Source: Mariniblastus sp964414815
GTDB taxonomy: Bacteria; Planctomycetota; Planctomycetia; Pirellulales; Pirellulaceae
Direction of reading: 5' to 3'
Assembly: GCA_964414815.1 (NCBI GenBank)
Contig: CAYPXY010000014.1
Location: forward strand, 29,753 to 93,752
Length of the DNA: 64,000 bases
Shown here: positions 44,490 to 54,201 of the stretch, piece after piece
Position numbering within the stretch: the first letter of the stretch is position 1
Layout: each line of letters begins with the position of its first letter
Position numbers and translations under genes: made by a program
The notes under the pieces: generated by a model
Told to the model about the DNA's origin: nothing
Seen by the model: the letters and a program-made list of their open reading frames with translations, nothing else
Database searches by the model: none

Positions 44490-45344
44490 ATGAAAATTGG
44501 CATCTCTACTTGTCCCAACGACACCTTTGCCTTTCATGGCATTTTGACTCGTAAAGTCGACTGTCGGGGGATCGATTTCGATATCGAGCTGATGGACATC
44601 GAAGAGCTCAATCGCGGCCTGTTTGAAAGCCGTTTTGATATTGCCAAGGCCAGCTTCCACGCGGCGCTATTGCTGAGTGATTCAACGGTCGTGTTACGCT
44701 GTGGTTCGGCGCTGGGATTTGGCGTCGGCCCGTTGCTGTTGGCCGCAGAACCAGGCCGCTCACCAGATCAGCCAGTGACCCAACCATCCACCACACTCTG
44801 TCCTGGCCAATTCACGACCGCGACCTTGCTGATGAAACTTTTTCATGCCGATTCTATTGTAAAAAAACATACAAATCTAAAACAGGTTGTTTTTTCTGAA
44901 ATCATGCCCCAACTGAAAGCAGGCCAAGCCGATTTCGGTGTTTGTATCCATGAAGGGCGGTTTACGTGGCAGCAGCAAGGTTTGTCACGGGTGGAAGACC
45001 TGGGCGAATGTTGGGAGCGTCAAACAGGGCAACCGCTTCCGCTCGGTGGCCTGGTCGGACGGCGCTCGATCGAGCGAGAACAGCTCCTGATCGCGCAAGC
45101 CGTGATTCGGGATTCGATTGAATACGGCTTGGCCAATCGAGTCGAGACGTTACCCACCTTGCGCCAGTTTGCTCAGGAGTTTGATGATGAGGTTCTGATG
45201 GAGCATGTCAACTTGTACGTCAACCAATGGACCATCGACCTCGGCGAAGTTGGACACCAGGCACTCAAACGTCTGAGCGAGGAAGCCGCCCGTGCAGGTA
45301 TCGTGGCAGAGAAACAAAGGCCGCTCGAGATTTTGGAGACTTAG
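44490..45344 (+). CDS. mqnD: 1,4-dihydroxy-6-naphthoate synthase
   Basis: 284 residues, a periplasmic-binding-protein-fold enzyme that converts cyclic dehypoxanthine futalosine to 1,4-dihydroxy-6-naphthoate in the futalosine menaquinone pathway. ISTCPNDTFAFHGILTRKVD is the characteristic start, with GIDFDIELMDIEELN, RFDIAKASFHAALLL, FGVGPLLLA and GVCIHEGRFTWQQQGL. It is last in the unit with mqnB and the adenylate-kinase-like gene. Its TAG stop (45342-45344) is formed at the junction of the TTA flank and the first base of repeat copy D. Confidence 0.92.
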   Translation: MKIGISTCPNDTFAFHGILTRKVDCRGIDFDIELMDIEELNRGLFESRFDIAKASFHAALLLSDSTVVLRCGSALGFGVGPLLLAAEPGRSPDQPVTQPSTTLCPGQFTTATLLMKLFHADSIVKKHTNLKQVVFSEIMPQLKAGQADFGVCIHEGRFTWQQQGLSRVEDLGECWERQTGQPLPLGGLVGRRSIEREQLLIAQAVIRDSIEYGLANRVETLPTLRQFAQEFDDEVLMEHVNLYVNQWTIDLGEVGHQALKRLSEEAARAGIVAEKQRPLEILET

Positions 45345-45458
45345 GCGACCGGCAGATAAAAACGGACCCTAGTGTAGGCGAGTCGCTCCGCGACTCGCAA
45401 CCCAGCGTCTGGGAAACACAATACTGCTTGGGTAAACTTTTGCCTGCCGGTCGCCTTA
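45341..45458 (+). repeat. 112-bp TTA-flanked palindromic element, copy D
   Basis: Core 45344-45455 (112 bp) between TTA (45341-45343) and TTA (45456-45458), oriented like copy A. It separates two convergent genes: the left junction forms the mqnD stop (TAG) and the right TTA is the TAA stop of the SecA-like gene. Deleting the core plus one TTA restores ACTTAAATC, in which both genes would still end on overlapping TAA codons. Confidence 0.96.
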
Positions 45459-47390
45459 AATCCCCACCGCATCCAGATACGGATTCAGACCCATCTCGCG
45501 TTGTACTTCGTGTCGCTGTTTTTCTTGATAGAGCAACATCTTTCGCGCATTGAAATGACGACGTTCGACGTTGCGCTGAGCCGTGAAAAAGAGCGTTGCA
45601 AAACAGGACAACTGGGAGGGCGATTCGCCGGCAAACCTGTGAAGCGATTTTGCTCGCTCTGCTCCCAATCCCTGTGCCAGCAACTCATCCTCGAGCGACA
45701 TGGTTCGCCGATACGAGCCGGGATCGCCTTGGCGACCGCAGCGTCCGATCAACTGCCGATCGATTCGGGCTGACTCATGAAGCTCCGAGCAAATCACATG
45801 CAGTCCGCCCAAGTCCAGTGCGGCGCTGCTGACCTTGATGTCGGTACCGCGTCCTGCCATGTTCGTAGCCACCGTCACGCGGCTGACCTGACCTGCGCTG
45901 GCGATGATTTGGGCTTCCCGGTCAAGCTGCCTTGCATTGAGGACATCGTGCTCGATGGATCGCTCGGTCAACATGCGGCTCAATCGCTCTGACTTGTCGA
46001 TCGACCGCGTCCCGACCAGCACCGGCCGGCCGGTTCGATGCAAGTCTTCAATTTCGTCGACAATCGCTTTCCATTTCTCGGATTCGGTTCCGAATACCAT
46101 GTCCCGCAATTGAACCCGCTTGGGTGGATGATTGGTCGGAACGTCGATCACCTTGGTGCGATAGATCGTACGCAGCTCTTTCGCAGAATTCGCAGCCGTT
46201 CCCGTCATCCCTGCCAGCCGCGGGTATCGCAAAAACAGATCCTGAATGGTGATCCGAGCCGCTTCGCCGGTTTCAATGCTGATGTCCACGCCTTCGCGAG
46301 CCTCAATGGCCTGATGCAAACCGGACTTCCATTTTCGTCCTTCGGCAAGCCGTCCCGTGAATTCATCGACGATCACGATTTCCCCATTGCGAATCACGAA
46401 TTGCCGATCGCGAGTATAGTACAGGTCAACATGAATGGCCAGTTCGAGTTGCTCATAGAAATCGAGCATCGGCGTTCGGTTGAGCGTCGGCGGCTTGGGC
46501 AGTTTGCGAGCGAGTTTGCGACCTGCTTCGTTCAAAGTGACTTGTCGGGTTTTCGGATCGACTTCGTAGTCACGCTCCTGCTCGAAATTCGAAACGACAC
46601 TGGACGACCACCGATAAAGCTCCTTCCTCGCCAGTGCCACTTCGTCGGGAATGCTGCTGACAATGAGCGGCGTGCGGGCCTCGTCGATCAGGATACTGTC
46701 GGCTTCGTCGACGAGAATGAAGTTGGGAGCCCGCTGGACCGCGCGATCCATCGCGGCGCTGTTTGATTCTCCGATCAAGTTTCGGATCAACGTCGTTTGA
46801 GACTGCTGGGCATTCCTCAGCAGCAATCGGTCGCGCAAAAAATCAAAACCAATTTCTTTCGCGGTCGAATAAGTCACATCGGCGGCATAGGCCGCCATCC
46901 GTTCGCACCGAGAGCTATCTGTCTTCACAACGCCCACAGACAGTCCCAGCAAATCAAATACGGGCCGCATCTGCTCGGCGTCGCGCGCGGCCAGATAGTC
47001 GTTGGCAGTAGCCAGATGAGCGCCTCGCCCGGTGACGGCGGCCAGATACAGCGGAACCGTGGCCGTCAGTGTCTTTCCCTCGCCCGTCTGCATCACGGCA
47101 ATGCTGCCGAAGTGCATGGCAATGCCGCCAAGTAACTGAACCCGATAATGCCGCAATCCAATCGCGCGCTCGGCAGCCTCGCGAACCAGAATGGCCCCCT
47201 CGACTACCATTTCGTCCAGCGGCTTGCCGCTGAGTACTTCAAATCGAAGAGCGAGGCTTTGTTTACGCAGTTCTTGATTTGTTAGATTTTTAACATTTTC
47301 ACCACGTCGTTCGATGCGTGCGACCAGCGATCTCCATTTCGCAATGGCAGCCGAATCGATGGCCTGATGGAGGCGAGTGAGCAACGACAT
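45456..47390 (-). CDS. SecA-like translocase ATPase, shortened
   Basis: 644 residues against 850 or more for SecA. Present are NBD1 (MQTGEGKTLTATVPLYLAA, about 100-118; ATANDYLAARDAEQM), the peptide cross-linking region and motif II in VDEADSILIDEARTPLI. NBD2 is also present (RPVLVGTRSIDKSERL; VTVATNMAGRGTDIKVS; GRCGRQGDPGSYRR), along with the start of the helical scaffold. Missing are the helical wing region and the C-terminal zinc/SecB tail. It may serve a dedicated export route or have a different role; the main secA would be elsewhere. It is preceded by a lipoprotein gene 22 bases upstream (one operon), and its stop is the right TTA of repeat copy D. Confidence 0.88.
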   Translation of the reverse strand: MSLLTRLHQAIDSAAIAKWRSLVARIERRGENVKNLTNQELRKQSLALRFEVLSGKPLDEMVVEGAILVREAAERAIGLRHYRVQLLGGIAMHFGSIAVMQTGEGKTLTATVPLYLAAVTGRGAHLATANDYLAARDAEQMRPVFDLLGLSVGVVKTDSSRCERMAAYAADVTYSTAKEIGFDFLRDRLLLRNAQQSQTTLIRNLIGESNSAAMDRAVQRAPNFILVDEADSILIDEARTPLIVSSIPDEVALARKELYRWSSSVVSNFEQERDYEVDPKTRQVTLNEAGRKLARKLPKPPTLNRTPMLDFYEQLELAIHVDLYYTRDRQFVIRNGEIVIVDEFTGRLAEGRKWKSGLHQAIEAREGVDISIETGEAARITIQDLFLRYPRLAGMTGTAANSAKELRTIYRTKVIDVPTNHPPKRVQLRDMVFGTESEKWKAIVDEIEDLHRTGRPVLVGTRSIDKSERLSRMLTERSIEHDVLNARQLDREAQIIASAGQVSRVTVATNMAGRGTDIKVSSAALDLGGLHVICSELHESARIDRQLIGRCGRQGDPGSYRRTMSLEDELLAQGLGAERAKSLHRFAGESPSQLSCFATLFFTAQRNVERRHFNARKMLLYQEKQRHEVQREMGLNPYLDAVGI

Positions 47391-47412
47391 TTCAGTATCC
47401 TGCTACCTCCTG

Positions 47413-48183
47413 CTACCGGCTCGCACCGTTGTTTTCTCGCGGCACCCATCCGACTTGGGAGCCTGAACCGGGATAGGGATTGTAGGCTTGAGGCGTGGTG
47501 GACCAGGTTCCGGTATGGCGAACGTAGGGCGACTGATAGGTACCGGGGACGCCATTGGCGGCGTTTGCCAATCGCGGATCGGCTTGGGGCTGGTTGAACG
47601 TTCCGTTGTATCTCACAGGCTCAGAAGTCCCTGCAAACCCCGTTGGGCCTGTGACGGGACCGCGGACATGCGTTGCGTCGGTTGCCGCCAACCGTGTGGA
47701 GTCGATTCGAACATCATTTTGGGCCGTCACATTGCCACCTGCGTTGGGCTGGCCGGATGTCGATCCCTGTACCGCCGTCGAAGACGAGACTCGGTACCCG
47801 GTGCCAGCGGCTGGATTGGCGACTGAGCCGTAGGGGGATTGGTAAACAGGAGCGTTGCTCGCCGTCGTCAGATGATGGGGCGACTGCGCCCAGCCGTTGA
47901 GATTTTGATTGGCCACATTGATGGTGGGAGCCGCTGCATTCGGATTGACCATCGGATTCGATGCGATCCCCGTCGCGGCACCGGTAGTGCTTCCAAGCTG
48001 ATTTTGCGCAGGAGTGTAGTAGGGCTGATTGCCCGCCAGTGAAGGGATACTTAATTGATAGGTCCCAGGAGCTGGAATGCGAGCCGTTTGGCCGAACGGG
48101 CCGCATTGGTTCTTTTGGCGGCAACATCCGCTGCTGAACAATAACATTCCGGTCAGTCCCGCGAACAGAACACCTCGAACCAT
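47413..48183 (-). CDS. Asn/Gln/Pro-rich lipoprotein of unknown function
   Basis: 256 residues. Signal peptide VRGVLFAGLTGMLLFSSGC with lipobox Cys at about 20, followed by CRQKNQCGPFGQ. The rest is low-complexity, rich in Asn, Gln, Pro, Thr, Ser, Gly and Tyr (YQLSIPSLAGNQPYYTPAQN, YNPYPGSGSQVGWVP), with recurring Tyr-Gln-Ser-Pro-Tyr pieces, and probably disordered. AAGGAA precedes the ATG. It is first in the operon with the SecA-like gene, which makes a link to export plausible. No family recognised. Confidence 0.75.
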   Translation of the reverse strand: MVRGVLFAGLTGMLLFSSGCCRQKNQCGPFGQTARIPAPGTYQLSIPSLAGNQPYYTPAQNQLGSTTGAATGIASNPMVNPNAAAPTINVANQNLNGWAQSPHHLTTASNAPVYQSPYGSVANPAAGTGYRVSSSTAVQGSTSGQPNAGGNVTAQNDVRIDSTRLAATDATHVRGPVTGPTGFAGTSEPVRYNGTFNQPQADPRLANAANGVPGTYQSPYVRHTGTWSTTPQAYNPYPGSGSQVGWVPRENNGASR

Positions 48184-48339
48184 AGCCGAATTCCTTTTCG
48201 ACCGGCAAGCCCCTCGAATGAACCGATCAAACCCGATTGTGAATATTTTTTACGACGCAATCACGCCAATAACGCGTGCCGAACAGTAGCAGGTCACTCA
48301 ATGCTTGCAAGAGCAGTTCGATTCCATGCTGGCAAACGG

Positions 48340-50049
48340 TTAATTCAACAGTTCCTTCCAACCTCTCGTGTTGGCCACGTCATTGGCCGTCAGGCCACCG
48401 CGTCGTGCTTGTTTGATTCCGTACCTCATATCATCGAGACCTTGCGGACGATGCGCATCGGTGTTGATCACGATCGGGATCCCCAACGCCTTGGCTTGTT
48501 GTAAATAGATCTCGTTCAAATCCAGTCGATAGGGGCTGGAGTTGAGTTCCAGTTTCTTGCCATGCTTTTGGGCCGCCTTGAAAACGGCTTCCATATCGAC
48601 ATCATACGGCTGTCTCCGTGTCAGCAAGCGTCCGGTGGGGTGGGCAATCTGATCCACGTGCGGGTTTTCAATGGCTGCCAGAATACGATTCGTGATCTGT
48701 TGTCGCGGTTGATGCTGGCCGTAGTGCAAGCTCGCGATGATCCAGTCGCCTTGGGCCAGCACATCGTCGGGCAAATCGAGTTCGCCGTCTTCCAGAATGT
48801 CGCATTCAATTCCCTTGAGAATTCGAAAATCGTCATCCGCATTTCGGTTGATGGCGTCGATTTGCTGCCACTGAGCCAGCAACCGCTCGGCAGTCAATCC
48901 GTTAGCCATCGCGACGCGTTTGGAATGATCAGTGATGGCTATATATTTCAGTCCTCGCTCTCTTGCAGCGGCGGCCATCTGCTCGATCGTGGCCGATCCG
49001 TCGGTTGCGTTGGTGTGCATGTGCAAATCGCCGATCACATCTTGAAGTTCGATCAGCTTTGGCAGTGTGCCGGTTTCGGCCCAGTAAATTTCCTCGCGGC
49101 CCTCCCGCAGTTCCGGATCAATCCATGATAGGCCCAGTGACTGGTAGACGCTTTCCTCCGTTTGTCCGGCCACGAGTCCATCGTCGTCGATTCGGAAGAC
49201 ACCCCATTCATTGACTTTCAGCCCTCGATCTCGCGCTCGCCCGCGGATGGCCACATTGTGTTCCTTGGAACCGGTGAAATACTGAAGTGCGGCGCCGAAC
49301 GATTCCGTGGGAACGACTCGCAGGTCAATTTGAAAATGATCGTTGATCACGACCGACATTTTCGTGTCGCCACGAGCGATCACGGACTCCACATCCTCGA
49401 AAGACCCAAAATGGTCCATGACCGCATCGGGCAAATGGGACGTGACAAGAATATCCAGATCGCCGACCGTGTCCTTGCCGCGCCGGTAGCTGCCGGCGAA
49501 CTCCATCTGCTCGATCGCTTCACAAGTTTGCAAATACGTTCGAAGACGCTCCACCCATCGATCGGCCTTGGCCCAAAGGATTCGCCGATTGGCCGCTGCG
49601 ACCGAGTCGATACCCGCCAAAATCGCCGCTTCTGTTTTCTCTCCGAAGCCAGCCAGTTTTTGGACTTGTCCCGATTCACAGGCTTCACGAAGCTGGTCGA
49701 GACTTTGAATTCCCAGTTCGTTGAACAGCGTGGCGGCTTTCTTGGGGCCTAGTTTAGGAACACGCAGCAGATCGAGAACGGTCTTGGGAACGGTTTCCAA
49801 AATCTCTTCCAGCCGCTCCATCTTTCCGGTCTCAACCAGCTCTTGGCACTTCTCAGCAACGCCCTTGCCGATCCCGTCGAATCGGGTCAAGTCCTGATTG
49901 GATTTGACCAGTGATTCGATAGACTCCGGCAGTTCGTTGATGACGCGAGCACCCGTTCGATACGCTTTGAGCCGAAAGGGATTGGCTCCGGTGAATTCCA
50001 GCAGATCGGCCAGCAGTTCGAGTGATTGAGCAATTTTTTGGTTGGTCAT
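48340..50049 (-). CDS. polX: PolX-family DNA polymerase with PHP domain
   Basis: 569 residues. The N-terminal 8-kDa-like helix-hairpin-helix part (FTGANPFRLKAYRTGARVI, RFDGIGKGVAEKCQELV, VPKLGPKKAATLFNEL) is followed by the polymerase X catalytic block GSYRRGKDTVGDLDILV with its Asp pair. The C-terminal PHP domain comes next (DLHMHTNATDGSATIEQM, YIAITDHSKRV, KGIECDILEDGELD, ASLHYGQHQPR). Bacterial PolX enzymes fill short gaps in base-excision repair, and the PHP domain gives Mn-dependent 3'-5' exonuclease activity. Monocistronic. Confidence 0.93.
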   Translation of the reverse strand: MTNQKIAQSLELLADLLEFTGANPFRLKAYRTGARVINELPESIESLVKSNQDLTRFDGIGKGVAEKCQELVETGKMERLEEILETVPKTVLDLLRVPKLGPKKAATLFNELGIQSLDQLREACESGQVQKLAGFGEKTEAAILAGIDSVAAANRRILWAKADRWVERLRTYLQTCEAIEQMEFAGSYRRGKDTVGDLDILVTSHLPDAVMDHFGSFEDVESVIARGDTKMSVVINDHFQIDLRVVPTESFGAALQYFTGSKEHNVAIRGRARDRGLKVNEWGVFRIDDDGLVAGQTEESVYQSLGLSWIDPELREGREEIYWAETGTLPKLIELQDVIGDLHMHTNATDGSATIEQMAAAARERGLKYIAITDHSKRVAMANGLTAERLLAQWQQIDAINRNADDDFRILKGIECDILEDGELDLPDDVLAQGDWIIASLHYGQHQPRQQITNRILAAIENPHVDQIAHPTGRLLTRRQPYDVDMEAVFKAAQKHGKKLELNSSPYRLDLNEIYLQQAKALGIPIVINTDAHRPQGLDDMRYGIKQARRGGLTANDVANTRGWKELLN

Positions 50050-50089
50050 GGTTTTGTCAAAATACGGAACACTTTAGCCGAAAGGAACG

Positions 50090-50146
50090 TGGGATAGACC
50101 TCCCGGTCTGTCAAGTGGCTTTTGACAGACCGGGAGGTCTATCCCA
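50090..50146. repeat. Perfect 23-bp hairpin of a dispersed family
   Basis: Arms 50090-50112 and 50124-50146 are perfect complements (TGGGATAGACCTCCCGGTCT and so on) with an 11-base loop and no T run. An identical single arm lies at 31492-31514, so the word is dispersed. The remainder of 50050-50394 (345 bases) has no gene and presumably holds the glmS promoter. Confidence 0.9.
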
Positions 50147-50394
50147 CTTATGCAGCGAACGGATACGAGATGCCGAACTTCATTATACAGTGGGTAGGGA
50201 ATGAAGAACGACTGTCTATCACGCCTACGGAATTTGCGGGCAAAACAAAAAACTCTACTCAAATCGGTGTCGCGTGGTGGTAAAATAGTGTTACAATTTC
50301 AAAAAAATCTATAACCTAACTTCACCGGCTAAACTCAACTCATGATAGCGTCGGTCGTGATGTTGGAATCACCTGAAATTTAACCAAGCATCCT

Positions 50395-52260
50395 ATGTGT
50401 GGAATCGTCGGCTATATTGGACCTCGAACGGCTCAGGATTTTCTGCTCGAAGGACTGCGTCGCCTTGAATATCGCGGCTACGACAGTGCCGGCACTTGCA
50501 CGATTGAACGCGACCAATCGCTGACGATCACGAAATCGGTGGGGCGGATTGCTTCGTTGGCTCAAGCGCTTGCGTTGACATCCAGCCATGCAGGCGTTGG
50601 CATTGGCCACACTCGCTGGGCGACCCACGGGGCGGCCACGCATTCGAATGCTCACCCGCATGTCGGCGGTAATGATACGCTGGCTGTCGTTCACAATGGC
50701 GTGATCGAGAACTTTGCTGAGCTTCGCTCCTCGCTCAAAGCCAAGGGCTACGAATTCAAGTCGGAAACGGACACGGAAGTGATCGCTCACCTGGTTGCAG
50801 ATAAGCTGCAAAAGCGAGTCAGCGAAAACGGGGGAGTTGCCAAAACCAAGTATGTTGTCGAAGCCATCAAAGACACCATGACTCGGCTGCGCGGAACATT
50901 TGGCTTGGCGATTCTCGTCAAGGACCTCCCTAACGCTATTTTCGCGGCTCGGCTCGGCAGTCCGCTTGTCGTGGGCGTCGGCGACGGCGAACATTTTCTC
51001 GCCAGCGATGCACAGCCGCTCGTCGGATTCACGGACCGCATCGTCTACTTGGCCGATCAACAGGTTGCCGTGCTGCAAGCCGACTCACTCGAAGTTTCTC
51101 ACCGCGACTCCGGCATCGTCATGCACGACGTGCAGACACTGGAAATCGAGTCCAATCAGGTTGAAATGGGTGAGTATGACCATTACATGCTGAAAGAAAT
51201 TTTTGAGCAGCCCGAATCGCTTCGCAACACCATGCGAGGCCGCCTGTCAGAGGACGACGCCACCGCCGTATTCGGAGGACTCAATTTGCGGCCCCAGGAT
51301 CTGCGACAGGTCCGACGAATTATTTTTACCGCGTGCGGAACCAGTTGGCACTCAGCGCTGGTCGGTGAATATCTGCTGGAGGAAATTGCGCAAATTCCGG
51401 TCGAAGTCGAGTACGCCAGCGAACTTCGCTATCGTAATCCGCCGATGGACGCCTCGTCGCTGGTTTTTGCAATCACGCAAAGCGGCGAAACCGCGGACAC
51501 GCTCGGCGCGCTGCGCGAGATGAAGCGAAAAGGTTATTTGACGATGGCGATTTGCAATGTCGTCGGCAGCAGCATCGCTCAGGAAGCCGATGGAGGAATT
51601 TATCTCCACGCCGGGCCGGAAATTGGTGTCGCATCGACCAAGGCCTACACATCGCAGTGTCTGGCACTGGCTATGTTGGCACTTTACTTTGGCCGTCTAA
51701 GGCATATCGGCTACGAGCAAGGGCGGCAGATGATTCAGGAAATCAGGCAGATCCCGGACTTGGTCGAGGCCGCACTCAAAGAAAACAAGCACATCGGCGA
51801 GATCTCGAAGAAGTATGCCCAGTGTGATAACTTTTTGTATTTGGGACGGCACTTCAATTTTCCGACAGCCCTTGAAGGCGCCTTGAAACTCAAGGAAATC
51901 AGCTATATTCATGCCGAAGGTTACCCGGCAGCCGAAATGAAACATGGCCCGATCGCTCTAGTCGACCAGAAGACTCCCAGCGTTTTCGTGATGCCGCGCG
52001 GTTTTATCTACGACAAGGTGATGTCCAACCTCGAGGAAATCAAAGCCCGTGGTGGACCCGTGATCGCGATTGCCGAAGAGGGAGATACGCGAGTACTCGA
52101 AGTCGCCGACGATGTAATCTACATTCCGAAGACGCCGGAATACCTCCAGCCCATCGTCGCGGCGATTCCGCTGCAACTTCTCTCGTATCACATTGCAATT
52201 CTACGCGGCTGCGATGTTGATAAACCCAGAAACCTCGCGAAGAGTGTAACGGTGGAATAG
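50395..52260 (+). CDS. glmS: Glutamine--fructose-6-phosphate aminotransferase (isomerizing)
   Basis: Makes glucosamine-6-phosphate from fructose-6-phosphate and glutamine, the entry to amino-sugar and cell-wall precursor synthesis; 621 residues. The glutaminase domain begins CGIVGYIGPR with Cys1 after Met removal and YRGYDSAG. Two SIS domains follow (FTACGTSWHSALVGEYLLE, ITQSGETADTLGAL, LGRHFNFPTALEGALKLKE), ending in the conserved KPRNLAKSVTVE. No glmS-ribozyme-like sequence was recognised upstream. Its stop lies 7 bases from the convergent propeller gene. Confidence 0.96.
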   Translation: MCGIVGYIGPRTAQDFLLEGLRRLEYRGYDSAGTCTIERDQSLTITKSVGRIASLAQALALTSSHAGVGIGHTRWATHGAATHSNAHPHVGGNDTLAVVHNGVIENFAELRSSLKAKGYEFKSETDTEVIAHLVADKLQKRVSENGGVAKTKYVVEAIKDTMTRLRGTFGLAILVKDLPNAIFAARLGSPLVVGVGDGEHFLASDAQPLVGFTDRIVYLADQQVAVLQADSLEVSHRDSGIVMHDVQTLEIESNQVEMGEYDHYMLKEIFEQPESLRNTMRGRLSEDDATAVFGGLNLRPQDLRQVRRIIFTACGTSWHSALVGEYLLEEIAQIPVEVEYASELRYRNPPMDASSLVFAITQSGETADTLGALREMKRKGYLTMAICNVVGSSIAQEADGGIYLHAGPEIGVASTKAYTSQCLALAMLALYFGRLRHIGYEQGRQMIQEIRQIPDLVEAALKENKHIGEISKKYAQCDNFLYLGRHFNFPTALEGALKLKEISYIHAEGYPAAEMKHGPIALVDQKTPSVFVMPRGFIYDKVMSNLEEIKARGGPVIAIAEEGDTRVLEVADDVIYIPKTPEYLQPIVAAIPLQLLSYHIAILRGCDVDKPRNLAKSVTVE

Positions 52261-52267
52261 CGATTGC

Positions 52268-53785
52268 CTATTCCTTCCCCGAAACATCAACGCAATACAA
52301 CTTCACTCGATCCGTCAGATACATCTTTCCGTTGGCAAACGTTGGTGTGCTGTAAATGGCGGTATAGCCCTCGGTTGGAATTTCTGCCAGCAAGTTCGGG
52401 CCGTCGGGAGCGGCCTCGAAAACCATCAGGTTTCCGTCTTCGTTTCCCAGAAACACCTTGCCGTCGGCCACCATGGTCGATCCCCAAACGGCCGACAGCA
52501 TGTCGTGTTCCCAATGCTGCCGACCGGTTTCAAAATCAATGCAGCGTATGAATCCCGCCAGATCGGCACAGAAAACCATGTTGTTCGATACCGAAACCGT
52601 TGAGATGGATCGACGGAAACGCATTTCTTTTGAATCGTCAAATCCTCCCAGATGCCAAATCACCCCGGCATTGGGATTGGGTTGGCCCGGCTCACCTCGT
52701 TCACCCAACTCCAGACTGATGTCTCCTGTCTTGGTTGCGTCAATTCGATAAAGATGCCCAACACCATCGCCATTTTCGGGATCCTGACCAACGGCCAACA
52801 AAACACTATTGTCGAAAAATACCGGGGTCGCAACCATGTAGTTTCTGTCCCCTTGTCCTCCCCCTTTCCAGACGGCAGATTTGGGATTCAGATCGAAACG
52901 CCACATCTCCTCTCCCGATTTCGCATCAAAGGCGTACAACCAACCATCACCGCCGGGAAAATAAACGTGAACACTTCCGTTGACTTCTCCTATCGCAGGC
53001 GATGCCCACTGGCCATCAAGAATATTTTCGCCCGGAGAATTATGTTGCCACAGCACTTCGCCGCTCGCCTTGTCCACGGCAATGAAACTCGGAGCATGCG
53101 GCGCAGGAATATCGTTCGCTTCATCAACGCCATTGGAGGTCAGCAGAAAAACCGTCTCCCCATGCACTACCGGTGAACTGGTCGCAAGATTGTGAGGAAA
53201 AACGCCCAGCTCCTTGATCATATCAAGTCGCCAAACAATATCGGCATCGAGTAACTCATGATCGACTTCATCCGTTACCGGACCGTCATTCTCTCCATCA
53301 TGAAATCCTTCCGTATCCAGGCACAGCAACTCACATCGGTTCGTAACCACCCACAGCCGATCCTTTTCGAGGGCCGGAGTAGAACAGATCCCCTGCAAAG
53401 CCCAGTCGTTGGCATCCCCGGTTTCAAGCTTGTCACAAGTCAGTTGCCAGATCAGGTCGCCCGTATCCGCATGAAGACAAAGCAGAATTCCCTTGTCTTG
53501 ATCGGCAGGATACTGGGGACGAAAACCGGCTCCATTGTTGGTTCCGACATAAACCTTGCCATCGGCGACGACCGGATTGGCGTACGATGTCGACCCGATG
53601 TTGATCTTCCAGACCACATTTTTCTCATCGAAATCAAAATCGATCGAAACTGATTCAGCGGGCGAGACCATGTTTCGAAAGGGATTGCCGCCGAACATCG
53701 GCCAATCATCGAACGGGGCCTGAGCCAAAGCCGTCAGACTGAGGGCGATGATTGAGAGTTGTGTTGCAAATCGAAACCAAGGCAT
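52268..53785 (-). CDS. Secreted PQQ-type beta-propeller protein
   Basis: 505 residues. Signal peptide FATQLSIIALSLTALAQA, then WPMFGGNPFRNMVSP, the usual opening of planctomycete PQQ-like propeller proteins. Repeats with Trp at blade ends recur (KNVVWKINIGS, GDLIWQLTCDK, GEVLWQHNSPGE, GEEMWRFDLNP, TGRQHWEHDM), about seven or eight blades. No PQQ-binding dehydrogenase residues are evident, so it is a scaffold or binding protein of unknown ligand. Planctomycete genomes have many paralogues. Monocistronic. Confidence 0.88.
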   Translation of the reverse strand: MPWFRFATQLSIIALSLTALAQAPFDDWPMFGGNPFRNMVSPAESVSIDFDFDEKNVVWKINIGSTSYANPVVADGKVYVGTNNGAGFRPQYPADQDKGILLCLHADTGDLIWQLTCDKLETGDANDWALQGICSTPALEKDRLWVVTNRCELLCLDTEGFHDGENDGPVTDEVDHELLDADIVWRLDMIKELGVFPHNLATSSPVVHGETVFLLTSNGVDEANDIPAPHAPSFIAVDKASGEVLWQHNSPGENILDGQWASPAIGEVNGSVHVYFPGGDGWLYAFDAKSGEEMWRFDLNPKSAVWKGGGQGDRNYMVATPVFFDNSVLLAVGQDPENGDGVGHLYRIDATKTGDISLELGERGEPGQPNPNAGVIWHLGGFDDSKEMRFRRSISTVSVSNNMVFCADLAGFIRCIDFETGRQHWEHDMLSAVWGSTMVADGKVFLGNEDGNLMVFEAAPDGPNLLAEIPTEGYTAIYSTPTFANGKMYLTDRVKLYCVDVSGKE

Positions 53786-53849
53786 GGAAAAACCTTCTGA
53801 CCGAATGTAGATTGTACTTGTTTATCGATTATAGCTCGCCGGGCAGGAT

Positions 53850-54073
53850 GTAGGGTGTGTGAAACGGTCGCCCTGGCCCCTGCAATTCATAAGGAGCTTC
53901 GGTGAATGCAGAAATCTCGTAATGAGGTGACCATCATCAAGCGACCGCGTAACACACCACGCGATGTTTGGTGTGTTACGCGGTCAGTAAGCTCAATGGG
54001 AGACTCCAACGCCTTGCCGCTCTTTTCGTCTGGCCATTTCCCCCTGAAGTATCGACCGCTCCACACACACTAC
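53850..54073. repeat. Composite repeat: two inverted GTAGGGTGTGT units around a hairpin
   Basis: A plus-strand GTAGGGTGTGTG unit begins at 53850 and runs to about 53935 with GTAATGAGGTG near its end. Then comes a perfect 17-bp hairpin (53943-53959 with 53969-53985, arms GACCGCGTAACACACCA). A reverse-complement unit follows, with CGACCGCTCCACACACACTAC at 54053-54073. The whole resembles an inverted-repeat cassette without coding capacity and fills most of the gene-free 53786-54201 stretch. Confidence 0.65.
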
Positions 54074-54201
54074 TTTTTCTGACGCCACAAGGCTACTGAA
54101 TGCCGTTGCTTCGCAACTATTATCCATCGCTTGCTTTATGTTATGATAGGACGATCCGACTGCGATGATTACCAGACACCCCACAACCCTCACTTTGTTT
54201 T

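Noticed and set aside
50147..50394. glmS ribozyme or riboswitch upstream of glmS
   Set aside because: No conserved ribozyme core could be recognised, and the element is chiefly known from Firmicutes.
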